Shown here: piece by piece, positions 11,327 through 23,530 of the stretch
Layout: the number at the start of each line of letters is the position of its first letter
Numbering within the stretch: position 1 is the stretch's first letter
Assembly (NCBI GenBank): GCA_030248215.1
Contig: JASANG010001006.1
Span: 186,001-250,000 of the forward strand
DNA from: Enoplolaimus lenunculus
Taxonomy: Eukaryota; Nematoda; Enoplea; Enoplida; Thoracostomopsidae
Reading direction: 5' to 3'
Length of the DNA: 64,000 bases
Notes under the pieces: generated by a model
Told to the model about the DNA's origin: nothing
Seen by the model: the letters and a program-made list of their open reading frames with translations, nothing else
Database searches by the model: none
Program-made: the position numbers and the translations under genes

Positions 11327-11682
11327 TGCGGGCAGCAGGGCACAACCGGATGTCTGCCTCCGATTCCGGCAAAAACTCGACCTCTCTCTCCGGCTGCGGT
11401 AGAATATCTGCCGGCAGTTCCGGCAATTTCGGTGATGAAATTTGGTACAGTTTTCTAAAATTTATTTGTTTGGTGCGTTTGGTTTTCGCTTTTGGTGCAA
11501 TTTTGATGAAAAAATTGCCGATATTTTGTAGAAATAAGCGTAAAACCGTAACACTTGACAACCATCTGCGAAAATTAGCAAATTAAACCTCATTTTCACT
11601 ACCTAAATTTGCACTCCGACAAATTTTGTTGACCTCCGGTTCCGGCTACGCAATTTTTCCTCTTCCATTGCACCACCCTTGT
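11327..11682 (+). mobile_element. Family N element, both ends present
   Basis: GCAGGGCACAACCGGATGTC at the left and CCTCCGGTTCCGGCTACGC...CATTGCACCACCCT at the right. The interior shares AAAATTTATTTGTTTGGTGC and TAAGCGTAAAACCG with 13563-13932. Overlapping open frames of 86-95 codons cross it on both strands and are not treated as genes. Confidence 0.7.
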
Positions 11683-11689
11683 GGGCTAT

Positions 11690-12850
11690 TCGTCAATGAG
11701 ATATACTTGCCAACATCGGTTCACATTAGCCCTTGTAAATCGGTCTAACATTCGTTTTTTACAACAAAAAACCTTATCATTGTTTGCTTTACTTTAAAAA
11801 GTATAAAATAAAGTATCTTTATGAAGTCAAGGTATTATCACAACTTTAAATTTAGATAATTTTTGTCACAACTACGGTTTGAGAATAGTCTGTCGAATAT
11901 GGACCACAACACGTTTGTAACATTGAGACTCAATCAAACATAGGTGTGTCTATACATGAATAAATACGTCACTGATGCAGAAATAGTTAACTTTTCGACT
12001 TACTATATCGACAAATTGCATAACATATTCTGTTAAAATTTTCAAATTTCTTCTACCGCAAACTATGAGCGAATTAAATTTTCGACAAATCGACATGATC
12101 GTGGTAGGCTGAATGTACAGGAACGTAGATTAATTCTATTGCAGTTTGTATATTATACCCGTTAATTGGTTTTCGTCTTCGTTTTCGGTTAAAATCGGTC
12201 CAAGTAAACATTGTTGATTATTTGTATACGGCTGAAAAGTATTTTTTCATTTTTTAAACTTTATATTCGTCTTCCGTTCCTGTTTTCAACCATTTGATGA
12301 CTATACATTTCCGTTTCCTGTATTTTTTAGTATCCGTTTGCTCCACGCACAATGAATAAATAGTTTCATGAGCTGATTCTGAATGCACTGAGTAATTTTT
12401 TGTAAAATACAAGATTTGTTCAATTCGGAAATGGTGCAACTACCCATCACAGAGCTGCATCAGAGGCCCTTCTGACTACGAAATGGGTCGAAAGACAGGC
12501 AAAAAATAAACCCTGAATAACTCAAGGTGTAATTTAAATTGTGCCAAAGGAGCACATTTTTAAATTGCTTGACGGGTCGGTTTTACGCTGCACCAGGTAC
12601 CCTGCTCCTTTGCAGGGCCGAAGGGAAGGTGGGGTAGAAAACTAGCTGCCGTGACTCTTATTAATCGTACTGGATTGCTGCTACTAAAATGCTAACAAAC
12701 TCCTAAAAGTTTTTCCCTCACCGAGAAGACTCTGAGTTGCTCGAGCAGATGTGTGCAAAAATTTACTAAGCCTACCTGCTTGTCTGCAGGAGTCAACGAT
12801 AAACATCTAAAACTACTGGTCAGCTTTTTATCACACTAGTAAACGTTATC
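11690..12850. other. Unassigned spacer
   Basis: No coding exon recognised. A GTTTTCGTCTTCGTTTTCGG phrase at 12169 weakly resembles the dispersed GATCACTATCCG repeat described elsewhere. Confidence 0.45.
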
Positions 12851-12854
12851 CTTG

Positions 12855-13064
12855 CACTGCAAAAAATGGTGAGCCAAAATTGACTCTCTCTGAAATAGCC
12901 TTTTCAGGACTGCATCAACTGAGTCAAATTCGACTCCGCTAGAGTCAAATGTGCGACTCAGTGAGTCAAATTTGCCTTTGGTGGAGTCGAATTTCGACTC
13001 GATGTAGTAGTCTCGAAAAGCCTATTTCGGAGAGAGTCAATTTGACTCACCATTTTTTGTAGTG
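12855..13064. mobile_element. Family E palindromic element, copy 2
   Basis: CACTGCAAAAAATGGTGAGC at one end, CTCACCATTTTTTGTAGTG at the other; TA follows. The arms pair through ATTGACTCTCTCTGAAATAG and its inverse. 210 bp, similar to the copies at 3688 and 63273. Confidence 0.9.
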
Positions 13065-13562
13065 TATATCAAAGTTCGTTTAATTCGAAAACTTATCTCG
13101 AACAGTTGACGAAAGCTCTATTTGTTTGGGGATGTGGTACGCATTGTGGAACCCAAAAAATTTTCGCTGGAAAATTTCACTTAATTTCGAACATTTTGTT
13201 CCAAAATAAAAAATACTTAATCAAAAAGACATATATAACGAACAAATTACTTTGGCAATTTTACCGGCAGATGTCAATTCACCAAAAAAGACAGAAAGTA
13301 TAGTTAAATTTGTCAAAAAAACATTAATATTTGAACGTTTTCACTTAAGATTTCATATTTTTTGTGCAAACTATTAGAATTATAAAATTCGATATTAATT
13401 TATCTCTCTGATGTGGATTTTTTAAACGTAATAATATAATCAAATGACAGACAGACAGCGTATATTTGAAGAAACTTTATACGGTACAATCAGTTATCGT
13501 ATTGCGGAGTAATTGAGATTGACGCAAATCCCCTGACTAAAATGATTGTTTTGGCGTGATGT

Positions 13563-13932
13563 TGGCAATACGGTTACCGGAGGTAAAAATACCGGAGCCG
13601 GAAATCAACGAAACTGGCCGGAGCCGGAGAGGTAGTAAAATGGTGGTTGATTGGTTAATTTAAGCCAATTTGCAATATGTTGTTAAGTTGTTTGGTTTTA
13701 CGCTAATTTTTTTTGCGAAATTTCAGAAATTCGTTGCTGAAACTTGTGATAAAAGTAAAACGAAACGCGCTAAACATATAAATTTTGCAAAATTATGCAA
13801 AATTTTACTACCAAAATTGCGAAATTTCCGGAACATCCGGCATAAATTCTACCAGAGCCAGAGCCGGAGCAGGAGGCCGATTTTATGCCGCAGCCGGAGC
13901 CGGAACCAGACTTCCGGTTATACCCTAATCTG
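13563..13932 (-). mobile_element. Family N element, GGAGCC-rich
   Basis: Left end GGTTACCGGAGGTAAAAATA, right end CAGACTTCCGGTTATACCCT. Dense GGAGCC/CCGGAG runs lie in both arms, and a shared interior (AACTTGTGATAAAAGTAAAA, AAATTATGCAAAATT). About 370 bp and apparently full length. Confidence 0.75.
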
Positions 13933-14099
13933 CACTGCAAGCCGAATATCAAAAAGATTATTTGTCAACTAGATGATCCACAACCTTGCTGAAGTTTCCA
14001 GCAATTTCTTGTGCCGGAGGTCGCACGTTGTATATTAATGACAAAAAGCTAGCGAACAAAGCAAGCAAGAAGCCAAACGCATTTAATATCTAAGATTTG

Positions 14100-14980
14100 A
14101 CGCAAAATATTGGTTTGGATCACTGTTGGGCAGGGTGTAACCAGAATTCCGGTACCAGCTTGTCAAACCCGGTATTTTGCACTTACATCGCAGTGGTTTG
14201 ACAACATTTTGAAACTTTATGGCACAATTATTTTGCAAATTATTGAATCTTGATGCGCTTATGATAAAATATTTTGACACTAGTTAATTTACCATTTCGC
14301 ACATTCATTTTTTTGCCTTCGTCTATAGCTGAGAGGTTGATCGCTTTCCATCGAGACTGCAATAGACAAGGTTAAGCTTTAGATTAATTGTTTGCTTAAG
14401 TGTAGGCAAAATGACAGCAGTAGTTTTACTTATTTACATTATTTGCGCAAAGATTTACTCAATATTTAGTACACTTATACTTAAAAAAGTTGGTAAAATA
14501 TAATTGAAGTATATTAGAGGGTTTTCACAGAGTAGGTCTATATTAACCCAGAATTTGAACACAACTTATTTAATTATATTAGATACTGTCAGGTTACAAA
14601 AATAATACTCGTATCTGTCCATAAACCTTTGACGCTCTCTGGCAATTTCTTATCAAGGGTGTAAGTTGTCATCCAATCTGGGATTTTTTGTTAATGAAGT
14701 TTTAGATATTTTTTTCACGTTTGTAACACAAAAATTCTCTTCGCGATTTTTATAAAACCTAATACAGGCCTTCCAAAATCATTGGCAACGCCCATGTTGT
14801 CTGCTGTCATGAAATTGACCAGTTTTCAAATTGTCATTTAGATTGGATATTTTTGTCAAATTGAACCAATAATCGCTCGATCATTCTACGTCTTGCTCTG
14901 ATTATGCTATTTAAAAGGTGTCATATTTGACACAAAATAAATCATTTTTTCCTGTCAGAAGCTGAACTTTATGCTCATTG
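14100..14980. other. Unassigned AT-rich spacer
   Basis: No gene seen. GACGCAAAATATTGGTTTGG near 14099 echoes 6185-6205 and 5770, a short dispersed repeat. Confidence 0.45.
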
Positions 14981-14987
14981 AAATTTC

Positions 14988-15173
14988 GGCCCATGTTAGT
15001 TTAAGGGGCGTCCAGGTTTCTTTTGGGTCTATAAAATAGTAGGTTTAGATTCTTGATTACATTTTTTGCTTAGGCTTAGGCTTGGCAATTCATTTTTGCA
15101 ACGCCTAAGCAGGCTTAGGAATACGCTTAATCTACTGTTAATGTAACATTGGCCGATTAAAGTAACTTTGGCC
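14988..15173 (+). mobile_element. Family B element with repeated right end
   Basis: GGCCCATGTTAGTTTAAGGG, TTTCTTTTGGGTCTATAAAA, TTAGGCTTAGGCTTGG, CTTAATCTACTGTTA. The right end AATGTAACATTGGCC is followed at once by a second partial end, AAAGTAACTTTGGCC, as if the terminus were duplicated. Confidence 0.85.
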
Positions 15174-15267
15174 GAAAGCCCTTTTATAACGTTTGTAGAA
15201 AATGTGTCCAAATATTGCACCCATACAACATGAAATACTTTTAAATTTTTAGTTGCCATTCTGCACT

Positions 15268-15330
15268 GTCCAATCGGAAGTCAAAATACCAGAGCCGGAA
15301 CCGGAGCCGGAGGTAAACCAAAATTAGGTT
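15268..15330 (-). mobile_element. Family N end fragment
   Basis: GTCCAATCGGAAGTCAAAAT followed by ACCAGAGCCGGAACCGGAGC. Only the GGAGCC arm remains. Confidence 0.55.
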
Positions 15331-16443
15331 AATCCGCTACGAGATCACCGAAATTTGTTTTACTTTTTTAAACATTTCGGCACTTCAGCTTTCAAAATCA
15401 CCCCAATGTTGCCATCTAAGTCATATTTTATAAAAATAAATTAAACTTTAGTACCGAAATAGCTGGAACCTTCAACTAAAATTTAACCGAATCCGCTGCT
15501 CAATGTCGATTTTTGCCGAAGTCGGACCTTTATGCTGACCACATCGTTCTACGCTGCTATTTCTTGTTCAGTACCGCTGAAAGATGTACTCAGTCTTTGA
15601 CAGTCGCAAATTTGCAAGAATAAAAACATTAATACATCGTCCACATTATCTTGTGCCCGTCTTGTGGAATATGAAACTCGCAATTTAGCACTATGATTTA
15701 AAATACGGTATTAAATTTAGAATCAAAATGTTTAAAAATATGAAGAAATAATGTAGCGAACTTTGTAGAGCAAAACAAAATAAGAATCCACTTTAATATT
15801 TCATAAAATTATAAATATGCGTATACTGATTCTGATTGTGTGAGTATACCAATGTCTGCTATTAAACCGATGCATTCGTTAGGTTTCCAAAATATCACGT
15901 CACACTACTTCAACTTCACATATATCGACCTAAGTTACTTATATATAAGGAACCGCCTACAAAGCCTAAACCTAAGTTTAAACGTGAATCTAAGCCAATG
16001 ATTAAATATACGCCTGGTCTCTAGGATCACCGATTACCATGTCTTAAAATGGGCAGGTTCCTATATTTAACAAGGGCCTGCTTTTCTATTGAAGTATTCT
16101 TTTGAACTTACATTAAAATCAATCGCATTTAAAAGACTCTATGGTGAATAAATACGCGAGATACCAAGATTGATCATCATTATGATAAAGCTAGCTAATG
16201 ATGCACCTGAATTGTCCCGCTGGGGTGATACTTTATGCTAAGCTGAAGTTCAAGGGTAATATACGTATTTAAGTAGATTTTTTATCGTGTTTTGTAAACT
16301 TCGTTCTAAAAAAATTAAAAACATTAAACGTTGAAGTTCGTTGAGCATTGCGCTAAAGCCCTGTTTTCGTTCCTCTTACATGCCTCGCTGAAACAAGTTT
16401 TTTTGTCACAATTAGGCCACAAGCGTAGAATCTCATACGCATA

Positions 16444-16813
16444 CTGTAGGGACCCGAATAAGAGGGGGGACTAATATTTATTTGGCCTCTCCAGAGGGTA
16501 CCCCCTTGTTATTCGGTTGCGTACTGTTGTTTATTTTTAACCCGCCCTCCGCCGTCCTTCGTTACTGATATATTCGGTATTGCTACTATCCGTTGAATTA
16601 AACGTTTTTGCCTTGCATCAAAAGCTTCAACTTTATTTGGTCCTTGATTATGCCCTACAATTAGGGATAATTGTCATTTATAGAATCTCTCTAGGGTTTA
16701 GGGACCCTATCCGGTTACGGACTCGTATTAGGGATACGGACTCCTATTGATCGGGACTCAAAATGGGGACCCCACCCCTCTTATTACCCCCCCTCTTATT
16801 CCGGTCAATGCAG
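16444..16813 (+). mobile_element. Family D element, copy 2, both ends intact
   Basis: CTGTAGGGACCCGAATAAGA at the left and CTTATTCCGGTCAATGCAG at the right, flanked by TA. The interior carries TTTATTTGGCCTCTCCAGAG, GTTATTCGGTTGCGTACTG, AACTTTATTTGGTCCTTGAT and ACGGACTCCTATTGATCGGG. At 370 bp it is the best copy for defining the family. Confidence 0.88.
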
Positions 16814-17287
16814 TACTCATACGTTTCATATTTAGTTCATCGTTGATTCTCTTTTTCTCTCGAGTCGAGCCAAAATATACTTCAGTATTGTTTGACCACG
16901 TGGGCACCGCGACAATATTGGACTTGGGTGTCCAAGTACGGTCCAGTTGGGAAAAATGCAAAATAACCGCTGAAATTACAAGTTTTAAAATGAATACCAA
17001 TGCAAAAAATATTACTGCGGAAACGCAAGGGGGTGACACGCCACTGACCTCCTTGTACGTACCTGACGACACCCATATATGACAGTACAGTTTTTGCTTT
17101 TAAAGATTGATCGGCTAATTGTATTGATTGATATCAACTTGAATATTTTTCGTAAATAAATTTCAAAAACTTTTGACGCGATGGCAATACGTCACATTTA
17201 TGGTCATATTTTGAAATTATGAATGACAACGCCAGAAGATTGATTGAAAACTAAAGTCTTTACGCAATTTCGGATTTGGCCGACAGC

Positions 17288-17452
17288 CAGGTTTTATGCT
17301 TAGGCAGCTCATAGTTCGATTTTAAGGCTTAGGAATATGCTCATTACGCTTAGGCTTAGGCTTAGGCTCAGGAATATGCTCATTCTTACGCTTAGGCTTA
17401 GGCTTAGGAATATGCTTATATGACTGTTCCAGCCCTCTTCTATACATGGGCC
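17288..17452 (+). mobile_element. Family C element, left end lost
   Basis: GGCTTAGGAATATGCTCATT...CGCTTAGGCTTAGGCTTAGG twice, then TGTTCCAGCCCTCTTCTATA and CATGGGCC. The left terminus is replaced by unrelated sequence. Confidence 0.75.
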
Positions 17453-17749
17453 AAAGTATGGGTTAGTGATTGGAGCAACAACAGTGCGGCAGCGCGAAAG
17501 CGACCCTTCCCTCAAAATCATTTGCATAACAAAGAACGGAAAATCGGGTAGAAAAAACATCAAAGTCTCTATAAGTCACCAATTATTTAAATTGCAGCTG
17601 ACGCTTCAATCGCAAGGTTTCGTCGACTACTATATATCGCTTCCAAAGTGTATATGTCCGTGTTTTTTCGGATCAGCTGCATATGCCCCTGGTCGTAGTT
17701 CGAGTTCAGGCCCAGGAGTCTGCAAGTAATAGTTTTTATTGCTGTAACC

Positions 17750-18650
17750 AGCATGTTTTAAAGGCTAATACACTGTAAATCAATTCGCAGATATTTTGTT
17801 ACTTGATATCTACCTGGGGTATTAACCCCGTCATTGAGATTAAAAGTTCCAAACTTCTAATAAGTCAAGTTGTTTTGATAATCGCTCACCCGTAGCCGCG
17901 ACTTTTGAATGTAGGATCCCGAAGAATTCACGAGCAAAGGAATGATAAACCAGACACGTACGTGATTATCTTTATAACTAGAAATATACGAACCTTTTCC
18001 CCCTCGTGGTTTCTTACCTATGGAAAAGGATATATACTGCTTTCCAAACTGCGGAACCCTCAGTTCAATGTTAATTCAACCTGACAGTTAATTTGGTTCA
18101 TTATTTTAATTTTTGCCTGACTTTGTGACACTCCAAGATTGATCATTGGTCGATAATATTAATGCTATTATACACATCTATCCATTATATATATATGTGT
18201 GTGTGTATATATGTATATATATCATATGAGGCTAAACCCAAAACTGTATTATATGACAGGTTTGTGTCAAATTAAATTTGACTTGCTGTCAATCAATATT
18301 TGGTTGCTAGTGGTTTAATGCCTCTGATTATGAGTTTTGGTCAAAAGGTACAGTATTCACAAGAAACCGGGATCGACCGATCCTTCTTATTATAGATCCG
18401 TCTGGTTGGTCCACTAAAGATAAAATAGTGTAAGTAGCGACGGAAGGTATTACTAAATCACTGGCTGTTATTTTTAACTTGTTGCATTACGATTATTACT
18501 TAGTAGCAGAAGCGTAATCAGGATTTCTGTTCAGAAGGGTATAAACTTGCGAGAGAAAACGTTTCGCCTTCTACCAACCAGAAGGTTGTTCTGACTCTGA
18601 TTGGTAGTTAGTTTGTCTTGTCTCTGTGAAAATGTTACGACGAAACATAT
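17750..18650. other. Unassigned spacer
   Basis: No coding exon. A short TATATATGTGTGTGTGTATA microsatellite lies at 18188-18225. Confidence 0.5.
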
Positions 18651-18654
18651 CGTT

Positions 18655-18815
18655 GTGATCAAGAGCGTCCTCACGGGGGCATTGGGGTATCGAGCCTTTC
18701 TTGACTGGTGCTCCCCAAATAGATTCGGCTAAAAGTTAACAATCTTGAACCGCAAATGTAGGGGCCCCCAAAATTATTAGGTGCCCCAAATATAATTTTC
18801 GGCGGACGCCCATGC
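18655..18815 (+). repeat. Dispersed repeat G, copy 2
   Basis: CCCCAAATAGATTCGGCTAA, AACAATCTTGAACCGCAAAT and ATAATTTTCGGCGGACGCCC match 7425-7540. The GGGGGCATTGGGG start and GGCCCCC interior resemble family F-type elements. Confidence 0.55.
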
Positions 18816-19081
18816 CTTCTATCCTTTTAATTTGTGTACGCTCTTAGGTGTTAGTCGCAGTTTTATTTCAAAATGATAAATTTCCTGTATAAATTATTAA
18901 GAAAACAGTATTTATAAACTACGCAAAAGGTAAAGTTGTTTTAAAAACTATTTTTCTAACTGATGACAGATGCCATTATCATAGAATGCCTAAATTGATC
19001 TGAAAACCAAAAAATAAATATGGCACAATCATCTTTAAGTTAATCTATAAGTGAACCAGATTTTGGCTAAGTTCAGATTTT

Positions 19082-19295
19082 GGGCCCATTTAAAAATCAG
19101 GGGCGGAACGTTTTTCTGTAGGACTAGAAACGAGTAAGCTTAAGGTTTAGACTAATTTTTTGCTTGGCTAAGGCTTAGGCTTAGGCCTAGGCTTAAGAAT
19201 ATGCTCATTCATACGCTTAGGCTTAAGCTTAAGCTAAGGCTTAGGCTTAGGAATATGCTTATAATACTGTTCCGCCCCTGTTATTTACATTGACC
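19082..19295 (+). mobile_element. Family A element, full length
   Basis: GGGCCCATTTAAAAATCAGG to CCCCTGTTATTTACATTGAC. Flanks AGATTTTG and AGATTTTC agree at 7 of 8 bases, supporting an 8-bp duplication. The interior has both TTAGGC blocks with the AATATGCTCATTC spacer. Confidence 0.92.
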
Positions 19296-19383
19296 AGATT
19301 TTCGAAATCAAATTAACACAGGTCCGACTGACTCTTGCGTGTCATTGATTGACCAACGATATTTCGATTTTTCCAGTTGAGTG

Positions 19384-19558
19384 CAGTGACGTATACAGAG
19401 GTTTCTGACAGGAGGACACAATTTTAATAGTGAAAAAATCTCGAAAGCGAAATGAACTGAAAGTCAGACGTTAATTTCGAAAAATATTTTGAACTAAAAT
19501 TTTTTACTTGCAGTTGAAGAGCCCAACAACTGGGTGGGCCCCACTTGATACGCCACTG
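19384..19558. mobile_element. hAT-like element, family H group
   Basis: CAGTGACGTATACAGAGG at the left pairs with CTTGATACGCCACTG at the right (terminal CAGTG...CACTG). Flanks GTTGAGTG and GTTGAATA match at 6 of 8. The length of 175 bp and these ends suggest a short hAT-type element. Confidence 0.65.
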
Positions 19559-19960
19559 GTTGAATAAGCTTGTTAAATGCCAATTTTCATGTGATGATCT
19601 GACAGTTAAAAGCATAAATTTGACACCTGTGTAGCAAAAAGTTGTTGACAGCTTTTATGTTGTTGAACCATTTACAGATTTCCATATATCTTAACTTTAA
19701 CGTACAGTTTGTAGTTTTGAGTCAAATCATTGTGTTTTTTCGGGCAATCATTTCGTATTTTCCTACGCCAAACCATGTTCCCAATAAATCAGTTATTTTG
19801 CTGTTTAAAAGCAACAGAATTTCGGGGTTTGAAACTCGACCAGTTTTTGTTTCATAAACAATTGTAAACGTATTTTGGCAACACTAAAGTTGGCGCTAAA
19901 CTTGTCGAGCGGCGCTGTCCGTCCCCGTGCGGCGAAGTCCATCTCGCAAATGATACCGCA

Positions 19961-20094
19961 CCGTGATTGGCGGTGCTGAACAGCGACGGACGGCGTCGAA
20001 TTGCGATGGACTGCGCTGAACACCGACGGACGGCGCTGAACAGCGATGGACGGCGACGAACAGCGATGGACGGCGACGAACAGCGACGGCCGAA
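19961..20094. repeat. GC-rich 20-bp minisatellite, 6-7 units
   Basis: Units of CAGCGATGGACGGCGACGAA repeat at an exact 20-bp period. It stands out in base composition from its AT-rich surroundings. The open frame on the minus strand is a product of the repeat. Confidence 0.9.
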
Positions 20095-20324
20095 CTCAAG
20101 GCTTGGTATAATTCTTGCGGAAATTTAAGGCAATTTGATTTTAGGTACTTTGGGAATAACAAAACCATTGTTGCTCTTGCAGTGGCGCTATACTTTTTGA
20201 ATATTTAATTTCGTACGGTGTCCTCCGGATTTCGTAAGGTAGCGCACGTGACAACTTGTGGCGTAGTTTGGCGCTGAACTACAAGTATGTGCCACCTTTA
20301 GGCCTGCGTACAAAAACAATATAT

Positions 20325-20440
20325 TATATGAACATATATATACGCATATATTATATATGTAATATATTATATATATTATATATATTTATATATATTATAT
20401 ATAATATATTACATATATAATATATTATATATTCAATTTT
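20325..20440. repeat. Large AT palindrome
   Basis: TATATTATATATGTAATATA... and its inverse around a centre near 20380 form a palindrome of about 100 bp made of TA steps. Confidence 0.85.
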
Positions 20441-20589
20441 ACACAGCATAATATAACTTTTTTACTCATTTTAATAATTTACAATTTGCAGTTGCAATTT
20501 TTGCCTCTCTCCAATACAAGAGTGCTCAATCACTGTTGACATGACTGATGCGTCGCTTTTCGGCGTTTGACGGTTTAAGACTAAAGCTC

Positions 20590-20900
20590 AATTCGCCGAA
20601 CAGCGCAGTTTGAGTGTCTATTGAGTCGATAGAGACACCCAACAACGGTATGAGTGTCCGAATTTTTGTGTGTGTCTCATTGTTCTATTATGGGTGTCTT
20701 AAACATTACAGTTTTCAGGGGTCGTCAGGCAGCAACCCCTCAATGTAAATTTTTTTGCTGTTAACGACGCTGTTCTGTTGAACCACCGTTAATGATTCGT
20801 CAGTTTCGTCTTAAATACTGATATTTAAAATTTTGTCGTCGTTCCAGTGACAGTTTTTCGGTTCGGATCCAAACAACAATCATTCATTTTGCTTTGTGTA
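20590..20900. promoter_or_regulatory. Candidate regulatory stretch, GTGTC cluster 1
   Basis: Five copies of a G[A/G/T]GTGTC heptamer on either strand fall within about 85 bases (20614-20700: GAGTGTCT, AGAGACACCC, GAGTGTCC, GTGTGTCTC, GGGTGTCTT). It is followed by unique sequence with AACAATCATTCATTTTGC. No inverted ends or TTAGGC blocks are present. Clusters at 29290, 53860 and 54530 share the vocabulary, including GACACCCAACAA. A regulatory role near the noc-like gene is inference. Confidence 0.35.
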
Positions 20901-21589
20901 TCGTTGACGTTCGACGCGTTTCGATGTATTAAATCTATCTATTAAAACTGAACGCTCCAAATACGTATTTTGGGCAACTTTCAAGCATTACTTTATTTAC
21001 AATAATTTCTACAGAAATACATGTGATTGTTCTATGAAAGAAAAATTTGCAAGGAAATTTTTGTGCTTTCGCTACTTTTGCGCATTGCGCAAAGTTGGCA
21101 AGCTAGTTAGTTATTATTTGGCGTAGGCATTTACCTGTAAAGTTTATTGTGTTGAATTCGTTCTCAATTAAACTTGTGTAACGTAGGGATAAGAGCATTT
21201 TTTCCAGTTTTAGTGTGGTTCCCTGATATATTAATAGGTGTATGAATTAAGAATTAACACAAAAATACGCTTACGTTGAGCAATTATTGTTTATTTTAAC
21301 AAGTTCAATTGATTAAGTTCTCTTTCGAAGGTTGCTAAGCGAGTCGAAGACACTAATTTATTAATGCGACAGTACTTAAAAAAAGTTACAGTGGAAGCTG
21401 TAACAAGGGTATGCAGTCAGACGGTTGTCAAAGGCACTCTTCCAACCTTTTTTGAATCCCCATTTTCCCAAAAACAGGTTTACTTAATCAGGCCCGTATT
21501 CCCAAAACAATATTATACAAAAATTACGTCTGGTTTCTCGCTCGATGTGTTTGCAGGTTTTTTACAATAAATGTTGTCACATCAACCTA

Positions 21590-22035
21590 CTGTATTGACC
21601 CCAATTAGAAAGGGAGGGGTAATAAGAGGGGGCCCCATTTTGAGTCCGAATCAATTGGAGTCCGTATCCCTAATAAGAGTCCGTGAGCGGATAGACTGCC
21701 TAAACCCTAATTACAGTCCACAAATGTCAATTAATCCTAATTGTAGCGCATAAATGAATCCAGGACCAAATAATTTGAGTTCGAAACCTTAAGGCGTACT
21801 TGAATTTTGAAAGTACATTCCTAAGTATAATCTTGCATTATCGCCCAAACTATTGACACAAGACAAATAAACGTTTAATTCATCGGATAATTGCAGTACC
21901 GGATATTTATCAGTAACGAAGGACGGCGCAGCCTGGGTTAAAAATAAATAACAGTCCGTAACCGAATAACAAGGGGGTACCCTTTGGAAAGGCCAAATAA
22001 ATATCAGTCCCCCCCTCTTATTCGGGTCACTACAG
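21590..22035 (-). mobile_element. Family D element, copy 3, longest
   Basis: CTGTATTGACCCCAATTAGA at the left and TTATTCGGGTCACTACAG at the right, both flanked by TA. The interior is the reverse of 16444-16813 plus about 75 extra bases (AAAGTACATTCCTAAGTATA) shared with 49500-49824. A 154-codon frame on the minus strand starts outside and runs across it; it is not coherent with the family and is not called. Confidence 0.88.
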
Positions 22036-22039
22036 TATT

Positions 22040-22880
22040 TGAGTATTAATCCAGCAATTTCATTGTTCGGTTCAGATACAAAATCCAGTATTTGATAGTG
22101 TTCAACTCGAGACAACCGTATAACATTTTTACAATAGTACGGCCGTGTTGAAGAGACTTTCTCGGAAATTGCTGTGTTGTTTAAGTTTTCAAAATATACT
22201 TCGTTCACACTTGTAAAATACTTCCGCTGCCCTTGTTGCCATGCGTGGTGCACCTCCTGGTTTTTCTATAAGCTGCTGTGCCACTGGTTGATACCTTTTT
22301 GCATGTCAACTACAAGTTGTCCGCATCTCTTGACGTGAAGTGCCACGATTTATAATATCAATATATAGTTGTGATGAATAAATATCGCCAATATTGCCAG
22401 CAGGGTAAAATTGCTGATCCGCGCCTAATTTTTGTTAACTAAGTTATCCAAAACAAACCAGTTATGTTAACTTAAACTCCTCCTAAACGCATCTTCTTAA
22501 TGTTACCATTATTTAGGTTACGAATGAATTAAAAAACCTTAATCCCAACACTTAAAATCGAAACTCATTACAATTTGACAGACTTGCCTATATATGCTCG
22601 GACATATCGTGTCACGATTTATAATATCAATATATTTGTGATGAATAAATATTGCCAATTGCTGTTAAAGCCACCAACCCGTGCCTTCTAAGATTGATCA
22701 TCATTGCCGCTAAAATGCGTCATTTTTGATCGCCGTCGCGCGTTGCTGCCGTTGTCAAAATGAGCCAATTGGTAATTTACTTAAGATCGAATGGTCAATT
22801 TTGTTGATTTATTAATATGACGCTGCCTACTATATAATGCACACACACATATATATATTGGTCTTGAAAATATATATCAG
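22040..22880. other. Gene-free stretch with a short duplication
   Basis: CACGATTTATAATATCAATA near 22345 recurs near 22613, each followed by GTGATGAATAAATAT. No gene seen. Confidence 0.5.
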
Positions 22881-23530
22881 AATAGATTAATGTTAATATT
22901 TTTTTCGAGGGAGGCCAAAAAGAACACCAGATAATCTATGCAATACATCAGCGTTTTTAGCTTTTAAACCAATATATGTATATCTTGCTTTTTTGATATT
23001 AATGAATCATTTTTAGTTTTTGGGCGAGGTTAAGTACTCCCAAAAAATTAGCCAAGTATTCCGGTTGTACCGCGTAGTATAAAAGCGAATCTAAGCAGCA
23101 TAAACGGCATGCGTCGTACATCGAGTGAGGGTTGGAAAAAATTTTCGCTGTAAAATATTTGGACGAGTTAACTTCCTGCCCCCCATGATAACAAGTAAAG
23201 CCGCCCCTAAGGGTATCAGTTTTTGTCCCCCCCCCCGGATGATTTCAAACTTTCACGGGATCAACTCTAGAATGTTCAATAAGGCAATTGAGAAATTTGC
23301 ATTGTGGGAATGGAACGGATACTACTGAGCATTTATGGTTCACCTCGTAGATTTGAGAAGTAATTTTATATGAAACACATTGGGTTTTACTTTGACAGCC
23401 TGACAATCCCCAAGTACTTTATGTAAAGGTTTCATAAAAGGTTTCGGCAAATAGCTAAATATTGTTAAAGCACCATTTATTACTAAGTTTAACGCATTCG
23501 GCCGCTAATTTGGAATACATCTATTCTTAA

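Noticed and set aside
16747-17082. Overlapping 104- and 111-codon frames
   Set aside because: They overlap each other on opposite strands and begin inside a D element; no protein features.
21789-22253. 154-codon frame on the minus strand
   Set aside because: Its second half is the inside of a D element and the first half has no family match; other D copies do not keep the frame open.
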